DNA of 64,000 nt from Piscicola geometra (GCA_943735955.1 OX030955.1:15295583-15359582); one strand, 5' to 3'. Positions 13,070 through 56,495 are shown, counted from the stretch's first letter. Notes: generated by a model from the sequence alone, not told the origin. Translations and numbers: made by a program.

Positions 13070-14560
13070 AACAAAAAACAATTTTTTTCAAGTAGTTTAT
13101 GAGCATATAAAAAAATTATTGACTTTAGCAGTTGATGTCTAAAGTACGAAAAAGATAAAAATCATTGACTATTGAACATTAATTTAGATATTTTTGTTTT
13201 TTAATCTGAATAAAATGTTCGATAATAAATTCATCACCACTTTCAATTGTACATGCAACTTAAATATCTAGCGACCGCTATTTCAGGTTTCGATATAAAC
13301 TTTGAAAGCATTGTGTTTGTTCTAAATATTATTTTTTCATTAGAGTTTTTATATAGCTTTTTTCTACCTGTCGTTACGCTTTGGAAGGTTGGCCGATACT
13401 AAACTTTACATTGGAGTCTAAAAGTGGTATTTTAAACCAGATTGAAGATTTTTAGTAAAGAAGACCGGATCAAAAACAGTGGCGTTGACAAAAAGACAAA
13501 AAGAAGAGATGGAGGTAAAAGAGCTCAAGATGATAATGTTTTTGTTAGCGTTTAATTGGTTAGATAAGAATAAAATTATAACGAAGGAAAAACGCAAGTG
13601 AATAGTTGTTTGAAGTCACTTATTAAAGTCTGCTCAAATTTAATTTAATTGAAAAACGTTTGTCTAAATTTAAAAACCCACGTTTTTAAAATAAAATAAA
13701 ATGCGATAGATAACTCAATATTTTCGAAATACTTTTCACTATGTTTTTTCAACCATTATTGATGCTATTAATGTTTCATTTAAATAATGTTTGTTTGTTA
13801 CAAATATATTTAGCCTCAAATAAAAATGTAACAAAATGTCGGTACTCTAACGATTAAAATTTTTTTTAAAGAAAAAGTATTTTTCTAATTTACTAAAGAT
13901 GAAATTTATTTTCAAACAATGTTTTTTTAAATAAAAACTATAAAAGTTAAAATTTAACTTTCATGAAAACCTGATTTAGCAAACGTGTAAATAGTTTTTG
14001 AATGAAATTCATTTTATTAAGATGAAAACCTATTTTTTGCTATCAATAAAAATTTATTTTATTTGATAAATGCCACTTTTTCAAGTTACAACTTTGAATA
14101 TAGTTTCCGATAAAACATTCAAACCAACTATGATTTCAAGATTGATAAGTTTATTTAAATAATTTCAAGAAACTTTCAAACAAAACACTTGGCTTTTATC
14201 AAAAGGCCTTGGTCATGATGAACAGGGCAAAATTTATGTTGACTGCCACGATAAGAGTAATTTCAGCAGTTTCTCTTCTCTTAGAATAATGACTCTCAAT
14301 ACGGCCCCAACTAAACCAAAACCACAATTTCAAGCACAACCATAACCAAATCCTTATTGGTGACATAACGTTAGTGTTTTTGAACACTCAGCCAAAGCTT
14401 CAACCAGCATCAAAAGCAAAAAAGCATTGGAACATTATTATTTAAAACCTCGAAAAATTATCTATTGTCGGATAATGAATTTAATGTTAAAATTTGTTGG
14501 TTAATGAAACTTAAAACTACTATTTCAAATAAAAGCAGCAAAAGTAATACCAAAAATATT
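13070..14560. other. AT-rich DNA, nothing recognised
   Basis: No gene, RNA or transposon signature was seen on either strand. Confidence 0.4.
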
Positions 14561-15079
14561 CTATTAATTTAATGTGTGTTTATTTTTTCTCTTTTCTTCA
14601 TCTTATCATAGTTTTTGTTATTGATTCTAATTCTTCTATTTTTGATATTGATGCTATTGCTACTTAGGCTATTGAAACTTTTATTTTCGGTAATGTGATT
14701 AATTTTATCACCATCATTTTTTCTAGCATTGTTGTTACAGTCAATATCCAAACTTCTCTTGTTGGAATTAAACATTATTTTTCCATTTATGTTGCTGATA
14801 CTGTTGTTTAATCTTTTGCTGCTTCTGTTGTTATTTTTTATATTATAAATATGTTTTTGACGGACATTGTTGTATTTAGTGATGCTTTTAGTGGTGCTGC
14901 ATTCATCATAATTTCATAGAAAGGTTCTTTTGTATTCCCACTGAAGGAATATTTAAAAAATGTCGTATTTCGATTTAAATTGCAAGGTGTCATTGACATC
15001 ATTGTTTTTACTGTGGTTTTTTTCACTGTGTTTATATATGTTTGCTTTACATTTTTTACTGATTTTTGAGTTAAGGTTG

Positions 15080-44449
<29,370 letters not shown>

Positions 44450-44459
44450 CTGAAATGAG

Positions 44460-47450
44460 TAAGGTTGATTAATTTTCATAATTTTAATTTTAATTTACTT
44501 ATTCCTTACTGCTTTTTTTTATATCATTATTAATAAAATAAGAAATATTATCGTCTCACTTTTGTCCAATTTTGTTTTATTTTGAAACTGATTTTAAAAT
44601 ATTCTTTAAGGTTGAAAAAAATCTTTTGAAAAAAGCTTTTGAAATTGAATTATAAAAATGATAAAGTGTTTTTTCACCTGACTTTCCGAGATCATTTTGA
44701 AGTAATATTCTGTGAAAATGTTCAAAATATTGAGCTAAAATTATTTAAAAACTTGTTTTTAGGGAGAAAGCTTTGAAATTATCAGCTCTAAAAAACTTTT
44801 TAATGAATTTATGCAAAATTAAAAATGTAATAAACAAAATTTCAATATCTAAATATATAATAATATAATATTGTGCTGGTAATTAAAGAGTTTGACATAT
44901 TTTAATTAATCATGATTAAAAAGCATTTAGCTTGCTAAAATCTTGCATGTATTGAAAACTTGCGAAAGGGCACTCACAACACGAGATATGATGTTATTAC
45001 AGATGAAAGAAACGATAGTTTGTGAGCGAAAAATTACTTAATAATTAAAAATAATAATTTCGAAATAGAAAATATGTTTCAAAACATTCAACAAATTTAT
45101 AAAAATGATATTTACAAAATAAAAACATTTCGAATACGTATTCCATTTTATCGATCATTAGAGAACTAACCCTGTTCCATCAATCATCAGGTCAAGCTAC
45201 CCTCCAATTGTTTACTGCTCTAAGGACACGTCATAACCGCATGAGAAACGGCGTCAAGACGTGTCATGAGACCAATAAAGTCTTTTGCCCTCCAATCAAC
45301 AAACAGTAATATGTCATCAAATACCTATTTTCATAAGTTCATTTTCAAATTATTTATATCTTTTGTTTTACAAATGTTATTTTAGTTTAACCTTATCTTT
45401 AGGCTAATAGAAATTGAACTTTCAAATTAAGTTTGAAATTTAAAAATACATACAAAAGTGAATATTTTAAATGATTAAGTGCAAGATTTCTATTGAGATT
45501 TGCAAGAAGTCCAAAAATATAGATAATTTAAATTATAGAATTTACGCCAAATGGATATTTTCAGTTTCTTAGAGGTGAAAGTGAAGTGTTTTTACTGAAA
45601 GTTGTAGTGGCTCGTACCTAGATTTTAAAATCAGTTATTAAATGTAATTGAAGCATGAAGAAACAGTTTAATGGAATCGTTAATGTTTCTGGGCTTTTGT
45701 GTGATACCTAGATTAAAAAGCCACATCGTGTATTGTAACTCTTTAATATATTAATGTATCTGAGTTTTAACCGTATAATATACATTTTTATTCGAGCTTT
45801 TTGTAATTACAGAATTTGATGGAGGGTCATCTTCATTGCACTTGAGACCTTTGAGTACTGAAAAAAACCAAGGATTGACTTTTATTTCAAAAACGTTAGA
45901 AATATTTGTATCTTTACCGTATCAATCATAAATTCATGTTTTGGTTATTGCACGACAAAATATTAATTTAGTGTTGCAAAATGCATGTGAACAGCTTCTT
46001 TGTTTTATATAGGTTGATTGTTGTTAGTTATGTAATAGAAAAATAAATTCATTTCACTGGTGTTAAAAATAATAAAACTACAAGTAAAAATTGTTAGGAA
46101 AATCTTGAAGCTGCTTTATGGTATATATTGTGAAAAACTAATATTTTCGCACACTTTTTAATAACTATTTTTTTATTTACTTTAAGTATCTTTTCAACTA
46201 ATATCTAAAAAATTCGAATGTGATAAATATTGAAGTTTTTAGCTTATCAGTATTTTTATTCATAACATCGCTCTCAGATAATAAAATAGAACGAAGTTTT
46301 TAATGTTTTTTAGATTTTAATAAATTAATATTGGCTTAAATTTTATTTAAAAAAACGTAAAATAGGAAAGTAAAGTGGAAATAAAAAAAATTGGATAAAT
46401 ATGTTTTAGTTGGAAGAGATTTTGCGATTTTGCTATTCATTCTACTTGAAATTTAAAGTAAAATACCAAGATATTGAAAAGAAAAAAAAAATTCAATGTT
46501 TGAAAATTAATACATTAATTTTTTTTAACGATTCTAATTGGTTCATATTGAAATTCTTTGATCATTGTTGGACATAGTTACCACTCTAATAATGCTCGTT
46601 TTCAAATTTTATGTCTAAACTAAAAAAAAATTAATTTAATTTGTTTTCTAGCAATCTTTTCGGTAATTATGAAGTTTTTACTTTTTCTACTATTATTTTT
46701 TTTATTTTCAAAAGTTTTAATAATAATATAATTCATTTAATTTCAATGAAAATAAATTAGACGTTCTAGTTTTTATTATTTGTTTTCAAACTAAGACCCC
46801 AAAAATATTTTTCAATATTATTTTATTTAGTCTGAACATTATGGGTGTCAAAGCAATCTAGTATTTTAAGGTATTTAATCTCTTTGAATATTAATATTTT
46901 CAAGTCTATTAAAAACTAAATATTTTCAAGTCTATTAAAAACTACTAAATAATACCAAAATAACAGTAATTAGAAAGTTAATAGATAAACGCATCACATT
47001 TTAAAAACTAAATGCTAATAGATCGGAAACGGCTTCATATTAAAATGACAAGAGAATCTTTGAAGACATTATTAAATATTTTTTAATCTCTAAAGCATTA
47101 TGACATTCAAAAATTGTAAAAAAACGAGAAATATTTTTAAGTTGTGGCAAGATAAAAGAAAACAGTAGAAATAGAAAAGTCACACTAACCCTCAAAACCA
47201 TCAATAGCAAGAATGCTTTTATTAGGGTAATAATGTTAAAGTGCCTCTAAAAGCTTCAAGAGCAAACAGGAAAAAAAGTGTCAAATTCAGATGGTATGTA
47301 ATATATACTATTTATTCAAACATAGGATGAGTTTAGTAAACATAGAATATGAAGTGTACGCGTATCGCGGAAAATTAACAGATCAGTATAATAATACTTG
47401 AAAACTAAGTCGTTTTTTCTATTTTCTACAAACTGATATAATGACAAGTT
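44460..47450. other. AT-rich DNA upstream of the recognised Ig exons
   Basis: Only the weak 15-codon candidate exon at 45811-45857 was seen. 46888-46945 holds a 29-base duplication (AAATATTTTCAAGTCTATTA). The signal-peptide exon of the Ig gene was not found. Confidence 0.35.
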
Positions 47451-47534
47451 CTGAACTGTATTATCTACACACGTACACGCACACACAAAGAAAAGCACAT
47501 ACACATACACACACAAACAAACACAAACACACAT

Positions 47535-48521
<987 letters not shown>

Positions 48522-48872
48522 AATACATACACACACGCACACACACACGCACGCACACACACACAAACACACACACAAACACACACACAAAAACACACAC
48601 ACGCACACACACAGACACACACACACAAACACACACACACACAAACACACGAAAGAGTAACAGAAGATTCATGCATGTTAAAATAAGAAGAAAGTGACAG
48701 AGCGTTTCACGTAAAAAAGAATCAATGCAAGTTTATTAACAATTATAAAACAATTCTTTTGAAATGGGAAAATTTTATAAACTAAAATTAGTTTTATTTT
48801 TATAGTTTTAGTAAAATTAATATATTTTAAAAACCAAAAATATACAAAATATTATTTTTTAAATCATCTTAG

Positions 48873-50612
48873 TCAAATCTTTTATGTACTTTGGAGGTTA
48901 TCTGTAACTTGGCATCCACTGCTGATGGCTTAATCAATTGTGGGGGAAAAATCTATAGTCCTCAACTACTTGAAGAATATATTGCATTTGTTCTTGATGA
49001 CTTGGGCAGATTGCACAAGACGATTGCTTTCCTGATACCCTGCTTGAGGTTTCCACTAGAGGTCGGACCGGGTACCCGCGGGTACCTGCGGGACTCCCGC
49101 GGGAACGGGAATGAAAATTAATTTCGGGACGGGAAAAGTCGGGAACCGGGAATAGGTTTTCGAGACGGGAACGGGAACGGGAATCAATATTCAAATCGGG
49201 AACGGGAAAAGACGGGAACGGGAATCAACTTTTAAATCGGGAACGGGAAAAACGGGAATAACAGTTATTGGGATTGGATTCTTTAACAATGGTTTTTCAG
49301 CAAACTTCTAAGTATGGAAATCTTTATTTCATCGATACTCCGTTCTTAAAATAAGTATCAAATGCAATAGAAATGTATAACGAAGCCACCATTGCCAATG
49401 TCGAAATCTCCAACACTATATTTGAAGTTGTTATGATGAGTCCAAAGATTAGAGAGATTAGAACAAATGGGTGATGATGAAAACTTTTCGGATGAAATCA
49501 AACTGGTCAGTTTTATTATTTTAATTTTATAAATAAATAATTTGAATTTGAATGATTAATTTCCAAATGATTGCTCAGTTGATCATTTCGACAATAGAAA
49601 AGATGCCATTGATCTTATTCATATGACAGCATGTCTGTTGCATCCCCAGTATGAAAGAATAATGAGAAAAAAGTTTGGGATAGAAAAGAAATAAATACCA
49701 AGACTTTCATTAGAAAAAATTTAATTCTATTTTGTACAGCCAAACCAAGCTGCAGTGCCGTTGAGAAAAAAAACAAATGATGGTTATTTAGACCTATTAT
49801 GTTTGTTTTGATAACGTAAAAATTAGAATAAAATCATTATACTATCAAATTATACGAATGATTTTATATTTGCAGTTGTGGAGAATAAGAATGTTGTCAA
49901 AAAACATATTTCTAACATTATTGAAGAATTAATAATAGTGAACGAAGAAAAAAATTCAGAAGAGGATGAATTGTACAAATACGTCACAAAAAAATTGAAG
50001 ATTATAAAGATGTTTTATTTTATTGGAGTAAAATGAGCAATTTTAAAATACTACAAGAAGTAGCCAAAATTTTGTCCAGTATATCTGCAAGTTATATTCC
50101 CTGTGAACGGAATTTCTCAATATGTGGTCGTTTAACTTCAGACCCAAAATCATCTCATTTGAAAGCTGAAACTCTTAACGGTTTAACCCGTGTGAAAAAC
50201 AATAAAGACTTGATTGAATTACTCAAAAACAATGACTAACTTCAATACTTTCATTTCAATAAATATTTAAAATTTAAATCGTGTTTTTTTATTTTATTAA
50301 AAGAAATATTCTCTGACTTTCAAATAATAAATTTTGAAAAATTTTAGAACAAGCAAGTTTGGGACCAGTGAAAACGGCAGCGAAAATGAATAAAAAAACA
50401 AAAAGCTTTCGGGAACGAGTCGGGACGGGAAAAAAAATTTCGGGAACGGGACGGGACGGGAATCAAAATTCTGATGTCCCATCGGGAACGGGACGGGACG
50501 GGAAAACAAATTTCGGGAACGGGACGGGACCAGGAATGAAAATTCGTCCATGTCCGACCTCTAGTTTCTACTCACTGGGATTGACTTGCAGGAGGTGCTG
50601 GAAAATCAAAGC
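48873..50612 (+). pseudogene. 75-codon exon of an unknown gene, split by a hAT insertion
   Basis: An acceptor ATCATCTTAG precedes 48873. The frame reads SNLLCTLEVICNLASTADGL, then SPQLLEEYIAFVLDDLGRLH, to 49056. A 1507-base hAT and its second target copy intervene. From 50572 the same frame resumes with TGIDLQEVLENQS up to a donor at 50613 (GTAATT). The two parts total 225 bases, exactly 75 codons with phase 0 at both ends, when the transposon and one duplicated octamer are ignored. The peptide is predicted to be helical, like an armadillo/HEAT-type segment, but I do not recognise the family. No other exon of this gene was identified. It is either a disrupted gene, a decayed paralogue or a fortunate open frame. 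Confidence 0.45.
49057..50563 (+). mobile_element. hAT transposon with CGGGAACGGGA subterminal repeats, copy 1
   Basis: The termini TAGAGGTCGGAC (49057-49068) and GTCCGACCTCTA (50552-50563) are perfect inverted repeats matching the hAT YARNG rule. They are flanked by GTTTCCAC (49049-49056) and GTTTCTAC (50564-50571), an 8-base duplication with one mismatch. Both subterminal zones are crowded with CGGGAACGGGA motifs. The coding interior is decayed, but the C-terminal hAT dimerisation block is clear on the plus strand (50033-50239: SASYIPCERNFSICGRLTSD), and LLHPQYERIMRKKFG lies upstream near 49640-49690. A second copy begins at 62874 in the opposite orientation. Confidence 0.88.
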
Positions 50613-51100
50613 GTAATTTTTTTAATGATTTTGATTTTTCCTCTGAACTGTAAGCGTGGCTGATCATCTAAAAACACTCAAACCAAAAACCAAAGGAACC
50701 AAAGAACGCTTACACCATTGGTATTTTTTCCCATGATTCATAAAAATTCTTTACGTCTTTCTTGTTCGACATTTTAAGTATCACTTAGAAAAAAGATCGA
50801 TTCCAAAGTTCATACAAAAGCCCTATCAGTCAATAATTTTAATTGGTCATCTTCATTAGCAGCACTTTTTAATTTTTTATTATTTTGTGATCGTCATCAT
50901 CACATTCAAGATCAGATAATTCAGTTATTATGTACTACACGATATATGGAGCAGTAAAAGACTGACTGAACGTGCAAACATGTATAAATAACCAACACGG
51001 ACCTTTTAACCAAACTCCAGGGACCGTCTTCACAAAGCTCTGTTAACTAAACGAGCTGTTTAACACAACGTTCTGTCAAAAAAGACTAAACATCTGTTAC

Positions 51101-52275
51101 CAGTGATTTTCCAGTTCGGATTTTTCAGTTCAAGTTCAAGTTACAGTTATGAAAAATTTGCTTTTTCAGTTACTATTCAAGTTACAGTTATGCAAATTTT
51201 AATTTTTCAGTTACTATTCCAGTTTCAGTTATTTCAAGATGAAAAAAATGAATTTTAATTTTTAATACAGCCAAAATTAATGTTTAAAAGTCAAATTAAT
51301 TAAAAGATATATAAATATATTATTCATAATATACGCTGTTCATTTTCATAAATGTCTTCGATTCCAGATTTTTGCTGAGGCGATTTTTTTCCCTTTAGTT
51401 AGGTCTCCATACATCGAAAACACCCTCTTTACATACGCTTGTGAAGCGGGAGCTGGAAAAATGTCTTGCGCAAAAGAAGCTAATAATTTAGGGTATTCAA
51501 TAATCTAAAGGCTAACATTTCTCCTGTATGTGGGTGAGACACAGAATGAATATTTAGCAGGACGTGAGTTGCACGACGCATTGATGGATTATAAAAGGGT
51601 GCTGAGACCCTTCTTAGTCCAGCAATCCATGCTAATGACAACGCGATGTCCAGTTTGAAGATCTTTACAAATTCGATCTTCTACATTGTTCTTATATTCT
51701 TTTATCAAAGAAATCATTTTCTCTGAACCTAAATGATAGAAATTGCATATATTTACGACTGTTTAATTGAAATAAATTAAATGGTCTATAAATTATGCTC
51801 ATCACTTGGTAAATAATATTTAAAAATGTAAATACGTAAATAATTATCAACTACGGTGTGTTAGCTGGTAACTTTCTCCTTATCATTATCATCTTCTTCT
51901 GAAACCTGACATTCGCTTTTGTCGCATGAAGCTTCGTAATTAATTTAGACCCATACGGAATTTTTCTTGTTTTCTGCTGCTATTAACCTTAAAAATTTCA
52001 TAAAAATTTGTATAATCAGACTTGAAGAATAAAATAAATTAATCATATTATTGCTCAAAAGCGTGCATCCGCCAATATTTTATCTTGTAGCGCTTCCCTT
52101 TTTTAAGTAAATATTTTTTAGTTACTATTCAGTTAGTATTCTTGTTTTTTAGTTTCTATTTCAGTTACAGTTATGCATTGAATTACAGTTACAGTTAAAG
52201 TTACAGTTAACTGAAACATATTTTTCAGTTAATTTACCATTTCAATTACAGTTACAGTTAACTGGAACAACACTG
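51101..52275 (-). mobile_element. hAT transposon with CAGTTACAGTT subterminal repeats
   Basis: The left end CAGTGATTTTCCAGTT and the right end AACTGGAACAACACTG are imperfect inverted repeats. The flanks TCTGTTAC (51093-51100) and GCTGTTAC (52276-52283) form an 8-base duplication with one mismatch. CAGTTACAGTT and AACTGTAACTG variants crowd both ends. The minus strand retains transposase blocks: VVISMDCWTKKGLSTLL near 51620, and the dimerisation region YPKLLASFAQDIFPAPA then SQAYVKRVFSMYGDL near 51400-51500. In-frame stops make it inactive. It sits within the Harbinger element. Confidence 0.85.
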
Positions 52276-52479
52276 GCTGTTACTAAACAGAGCGCACAAG
52301 TTAGTATTCACAAACACCTGTTAGGCCCGTCGTTTAGTAGCAGACGTCTTTAAGCAAAACAAATATTATTATTTTATATGTTTTGAGCGATAGTTGAGAT
52401 TATTTTCATTTCTAGTACGATTTATATTTTAGTAGCTTTTAATTAACACATTTATATATTATCAATTATCAATTATGAT

Positions 52480-53058
52480 GAATGAAAGTTTAATAGAAGA
52501 TAAAAAAGAAGAAAAGCATTCAATGATGATGAAAAGTGGTCCTTAGTTGAGTTCTTTGAGAAAAATAAGGATGTCTTGTTGTGTAGAGACGGGAGAGTTG
52601 CGGCATTAAAAAGAAAGAATACTGCTTGGAAAGAAGTAATTTTTGATTTTTCAATCTAATTTATAAAAATATTTAATATTAATTATTATAAATTTACTAG
52701 GTTTTGAATCTAAAGAATTTCTATTTATACAAATTTTCATTTAAAATATTTATTTGAAAAGATTGTTAATGAAGTGAACAAGTTTTCTATACAAAAAAGG
52801 GAATATGTAAACATTAAAGTGCTATGGGATAATTTATTGAGGAAGTCAAAGAAAGAAATCTGTGATAATAAAAGGCACAAGACTGGTGGTGGGCTAGTAA
52901 AAATAATTTCACCAATAAGTTTACAAATTTATCAAATCTATGGGGAAAATTCTTCGACATACCATGGTTTAGTTGGGGTAGAGTCTTATCATAATTTAAT
53001 TCAAGATGGAAAAGAATTTGAACCAGTAGTGTTCAGGCTATACACAAGAAGGCCCTAA
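52480..53058 (+). pseudogene. Myb/SANT-like protein of the Harbinger element, two exons
   Basis: Exon 1 ends at 52635 (donor GAA|GTAATT) and encodes DEKWSLVEFFEKNKDVLL to NTAWKEV. Exon 2 runs from 52762 to the stop at 53058 with IVNEVNKFSIQKREYVNI then KVLWDNLLRKSKKEI and the signature KTGGG. This is the Myb/SANT-like DNA-binding protein that accompanies Harbinger transposases and helps target them to DNA. The start is broken: the ATG at 52473 is in another frame, and a one-base shift near 52500 is needed to join it. Confidence 0.7.
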
Positions 53059-53578
53059 TAAAAGATCATCATGTGAAATTGACATTGAAACAGATGATGA
53101 TAATAATAATGGGTAATAATAATGATAATAACAATTAAAATAATAATAATGATAATAACAATTAAAATAATAATAATAATCATAATAATAAAAGAAAGAA
53201 AATAAACAGAAAGTAAATCAAATAAACTTATTTAATGAAGTGTTGATAGAAGAGGAAAAAAATTGATTGCTGAAACTATTATAATGTAAAAACAAAAATT
53301 TGTGATTTGAAACTCAACATTTTATTGTTAGAACAGGAAAAACTGAAAAACGAGTTAATATTTTGTTAGCAGCTGCCATCTTGGCAGCCGCTTTAACCGT
53401 AATGATTTTGTTAAATAGTTTGTCTTCTTATCTAATAATTTAGTTTTTTTAATTTCAAATAATTATAGTAATTTTAATTTATATCTTTTCTTGTTTTCTG
53501 GTTTTAAATTTATCTTGCTCTCGGAATTAAAATCTTCAACCAATAACTGTCTAACGGACTACAATAAAAACTTATTTT

Positions 53579-54095
53579 AAAAGGAAGAAGTGCCAAGGCC
53601 TCAAATTGAGCACTAATGCACAGTTTGCAAGAACCCACTGGCTACCTACTTCACAAGGCAGATGAGCTCTGCAGATGAAGGACAGACTGTTAGAACGAAT
53701 CTTCAATACATGACTGTGTTTATGAAGAAGTGCCAGGGCCTCAATTTGAACACCAGTGCACAGCTTGCAAGCACCCACTGGCTACTTACTTCACAAGGCA
53801 AATGAGCTCTGCAGATGAAGGACAGACTGTCAGAACGAATCTTCTACACATGACTGTTTATGTCTATTATCTATTGAAACTGACGTATTAGACAATTATT
53901 AACTTACTTAGATGACCCTTCTTTGAAGATGTCCATATATTTAAAACTCATCACCACCTTATTTAACTACTTCTATATCATTATTTACTTTTCGTACGGA
54001 TCTGAAGACATATCTGTTTAACAAATTCATTTACCAGCGCTCTTGAATTTGAGGAAAGAGCGCTATAGAAATTGATTTGATTGATTGATTGATTG
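53579..54095 (+). mobile_element. LINE 3'-end fragment with hairpin and (TGAT)n tail
   Basis: It contains a 140-base tandem duplication (53587 and 53727 onward, each starting GAAGTGCC), then LKTYLFNKF-like coding sequence near 54000, as at the end of CR1/L2-type polyproteins. A perfect stem AGCGCTCTT/AAGAGCGCT (54036-54064) follows, then ATAGAAATTGATT and TGAT repeats. Other copies of this 3' end are at 12255-12310 and 41116-41180 (both minus strand). Confidence 0.65.
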
Positions 54096-54178
54096 AATAT
54101 TAAATTAATGAAAATATTTGTGTTGTTGATTTTATATTAGTAAAAAATACTTAATTGAAATGTCGAAAGGCAAAATCA

Positions 54179-54405
54179 TCAGATAGTTAAATGCATTATC
54201 ATTAATATGTCATCTTCATTATCAGCCTCTTGTTCATCATCAGTGCAATTATCAGCCAACAATATGCCTAAATTATGAAAAACAGCACAGGTGCCAATTA
54301 CGTTGGTCACTTTTCGGGATTGAGTCTTAATTCTCCATGCAAAGCGTGAAACCTTCTTTTCCATCTTCCAAACACTTGTTCAATTAAAAATCGAGTTTTT
54401 ACAGG
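54179..54405 (-). pseudogene. Harbinger (HARBI1-like) DDE transposase C-terminal remnant
   Basis: Minus-strand translation gives KTRFLIEQVFGRWKRRF, the E-x-x-FG-x-x-K-x-RF block of DDE_Tnp_4 nucleases, then a one-base frameshift at about 54316. It continues VTNVIGTCAVFHNLGILL (the iigaCavLHN block) to the stop at 54179. Upstream catalytic Asp motifs were not recognised. Confidence 0.75.
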
Positions 54406-54429
54406 TATTAAATTTTTTATTATACAATA

Positions 54430-56495
54430 TGTCTGGATTGAGGTATGGAGTGAGTACAAATTAGTAGTAATATTTTTGAATTAGATTTGGAGTCCAAGCA
54501 AGCCTCCAAGATACTAGATTTATAATGTAAGAATATATTTGAATTGCAAAAAAATAGGTTGAAATATTTGTGGAATAAATACTTCTTATGGACGTGCACA
54601 AAATCATGAATTTTCATGGGTCTATTATTGCATTTCCATTTAGATAATACGGATTGAAAATAGCTTTTGGTTTCATATAGTCCATTTGATAGTTAAACAA
54701 ATTTGTTGCATAAAAATTGATAACAAAAACTTAAAGTTAAATACTAAAATTAATGTAGCAAGCAATGTTCAGAGTTGAACCTTTGAGTTCGGAGAAGTAG
54801 GTTTTGTTCTTAAATAGAACGCTCAAGTTTATAAGACGCAAATAATTTTTTATGTGAAAAAAGTTGAATATTTTCTCAGCATTTTTCTTTTGATCGGTCG
54901 TGTATAAATATAGCCTATTTTGCATTTGGGTTCTATGTGATTAATATTTCAAGAACTACTTGAGCTTGATTTTTCATTTTGAAATCATTCTGGCTTGCTT
55001 TGAATGACCACTTAAATACTTCCTTTTAATGCATCATAAGTTATAAAGAATGGAAGGAAAATTAGGATTCTGATAATAAGTAGAAAGTGTAGCAGGTTAA
55101 TTATAAAATAATAATGAAACAAGCTATTTTATTTATAATTTGTTAATTTCATTAATTTTTTTTTCTTTGCCATATCTCTGTGCCGTAGCACGTCACCGTA
55201 TGATTTTATATAATAAACATTCATCTTCTTAGGTTTTTGTTTTTCTAGTTATTGGTTTACGAAGTGGTTTCACTACTAGGCGATGTAATTTTAAACTCAC
55301 ATAAGCTCAATAAGTTCTTGTAATATTAATAAAACAGAACATAATCAAACTTGCAACGTTCGTCTTAACCTTCACATTCTCGCCGCTAAAATTTTAACCA
55401 TAAAAAAATTTAAGAATTGAAACTGTTTCTATTAATAAGTATTATTTTTTGCAACTAGAAATTAATCAAAGGTAATTTAATATTATTTTTTTTTAAATGA
55501 CAAATCTTATTTTTAATTACTCTTAAGTTAAAAGTCATAACTATTTAGTGACTTTTTTATAATAAAAAAAAAGAATGTTAAATATTTTTTTTAGTTTTAA
55601 ATAAAAAAGAGATAAAAATTAATTTCTTATATGTCTTTGGCGACTAATAAAAAGTTGCATACTATAATTTATTTGAAATTTAAATGAGTATTAATACGAC
55701 TAGAATCTACATTGCATTTAGACAAAAACAAGAACACAGTTGTTAAAATATTTTTTGCATATGATTAATAATTTAATCAAAAGAACGCCAGATGCCTGAA
55801 TGATAATTTCCTGAAAGATATATCTTTCTATATCGTTAAAATTTTTATTTGCTATAAAAACTCAAATTAAAATAAAAAGTTTTAAAAACCATGGAAAGGT
55901 GCAAATCGATCATGGAGGGTCTTTGAAGAGCATTGATGGATGACAGATGTATGTGGTTAGAGAATTTTTATCTATTTGAAAAATTGTCTTCTATTTGATT
56001 AGACTGTGAGTGGTAAAGCATTCTTTCGATAGACTTGCCATGAAGAAGCTTTCTATTTGTGTTTTATTCTTTATAATTATTTATTTTTTTCAGATGTTTT
56101 ATTTTGTTAATGTAATAAAAATAATATTATTTTTTTTTATAACAAGAGTTTTGACATTTGATTCCCTTCATTAAAGTTTGCAACTGAAATGTATAAAAAT
56201 AATTGACCGAAAGGAAACTTTATAGATTGTGTTTTTGAGCATGATATTCGAAATATCCTATTAGTGATGCAAAGAATCGAAACGAGTTTTCAATATAAAG
56301 AAGGTTATAAATTAAATAGGCTAAAAGACAACACAAATATGATATGTTTTCATTCTTTCGTTTCTTTATTTAAAAAAAAATTATATAGAAAAAATATTAT
56401 AATAAAAAAAAAATTACAGATGAAAAAACTATAGTCTAGAATTAGAATATAATTATCCGATGAAGGTAGGTGTCAATCGCAATGATTAATACATA
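54430..56495. other. AT-rich DNA
   Basis: No gene was recognised. It may include the decayed N-terminal part of the Harbinger transposase on the minus strand, but I could not identify motifs. Confidence 0.4.

Larger units (their letters stand above)
51020..54405. mobile_element. PIF/Harbinger element, decayed and invaded
   Basis: Two genes in the usual convergent arrangement of Harbinger elements are seen: a Myb/SANT-like protein on the plus strand (52480-53058) and a DDE transposase remnant on the minus strand (54179-54405). A left end resembling Harbinger termini, GGGACCGTCTTCACAAAGC, starts at 51020. The right end was not located. A hAT (51101-52275) is inserted near the left end, and a LINE 3' fragment (about 53580-54095) lies between the two genes. 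Confidence 0.65.

Noticed and set aside
45811..45857. Candidate 15-codon upstream exon of the Ig gene
   Set aside because: Phase fits and splice signals exist, but it is too short to support without cDNA.
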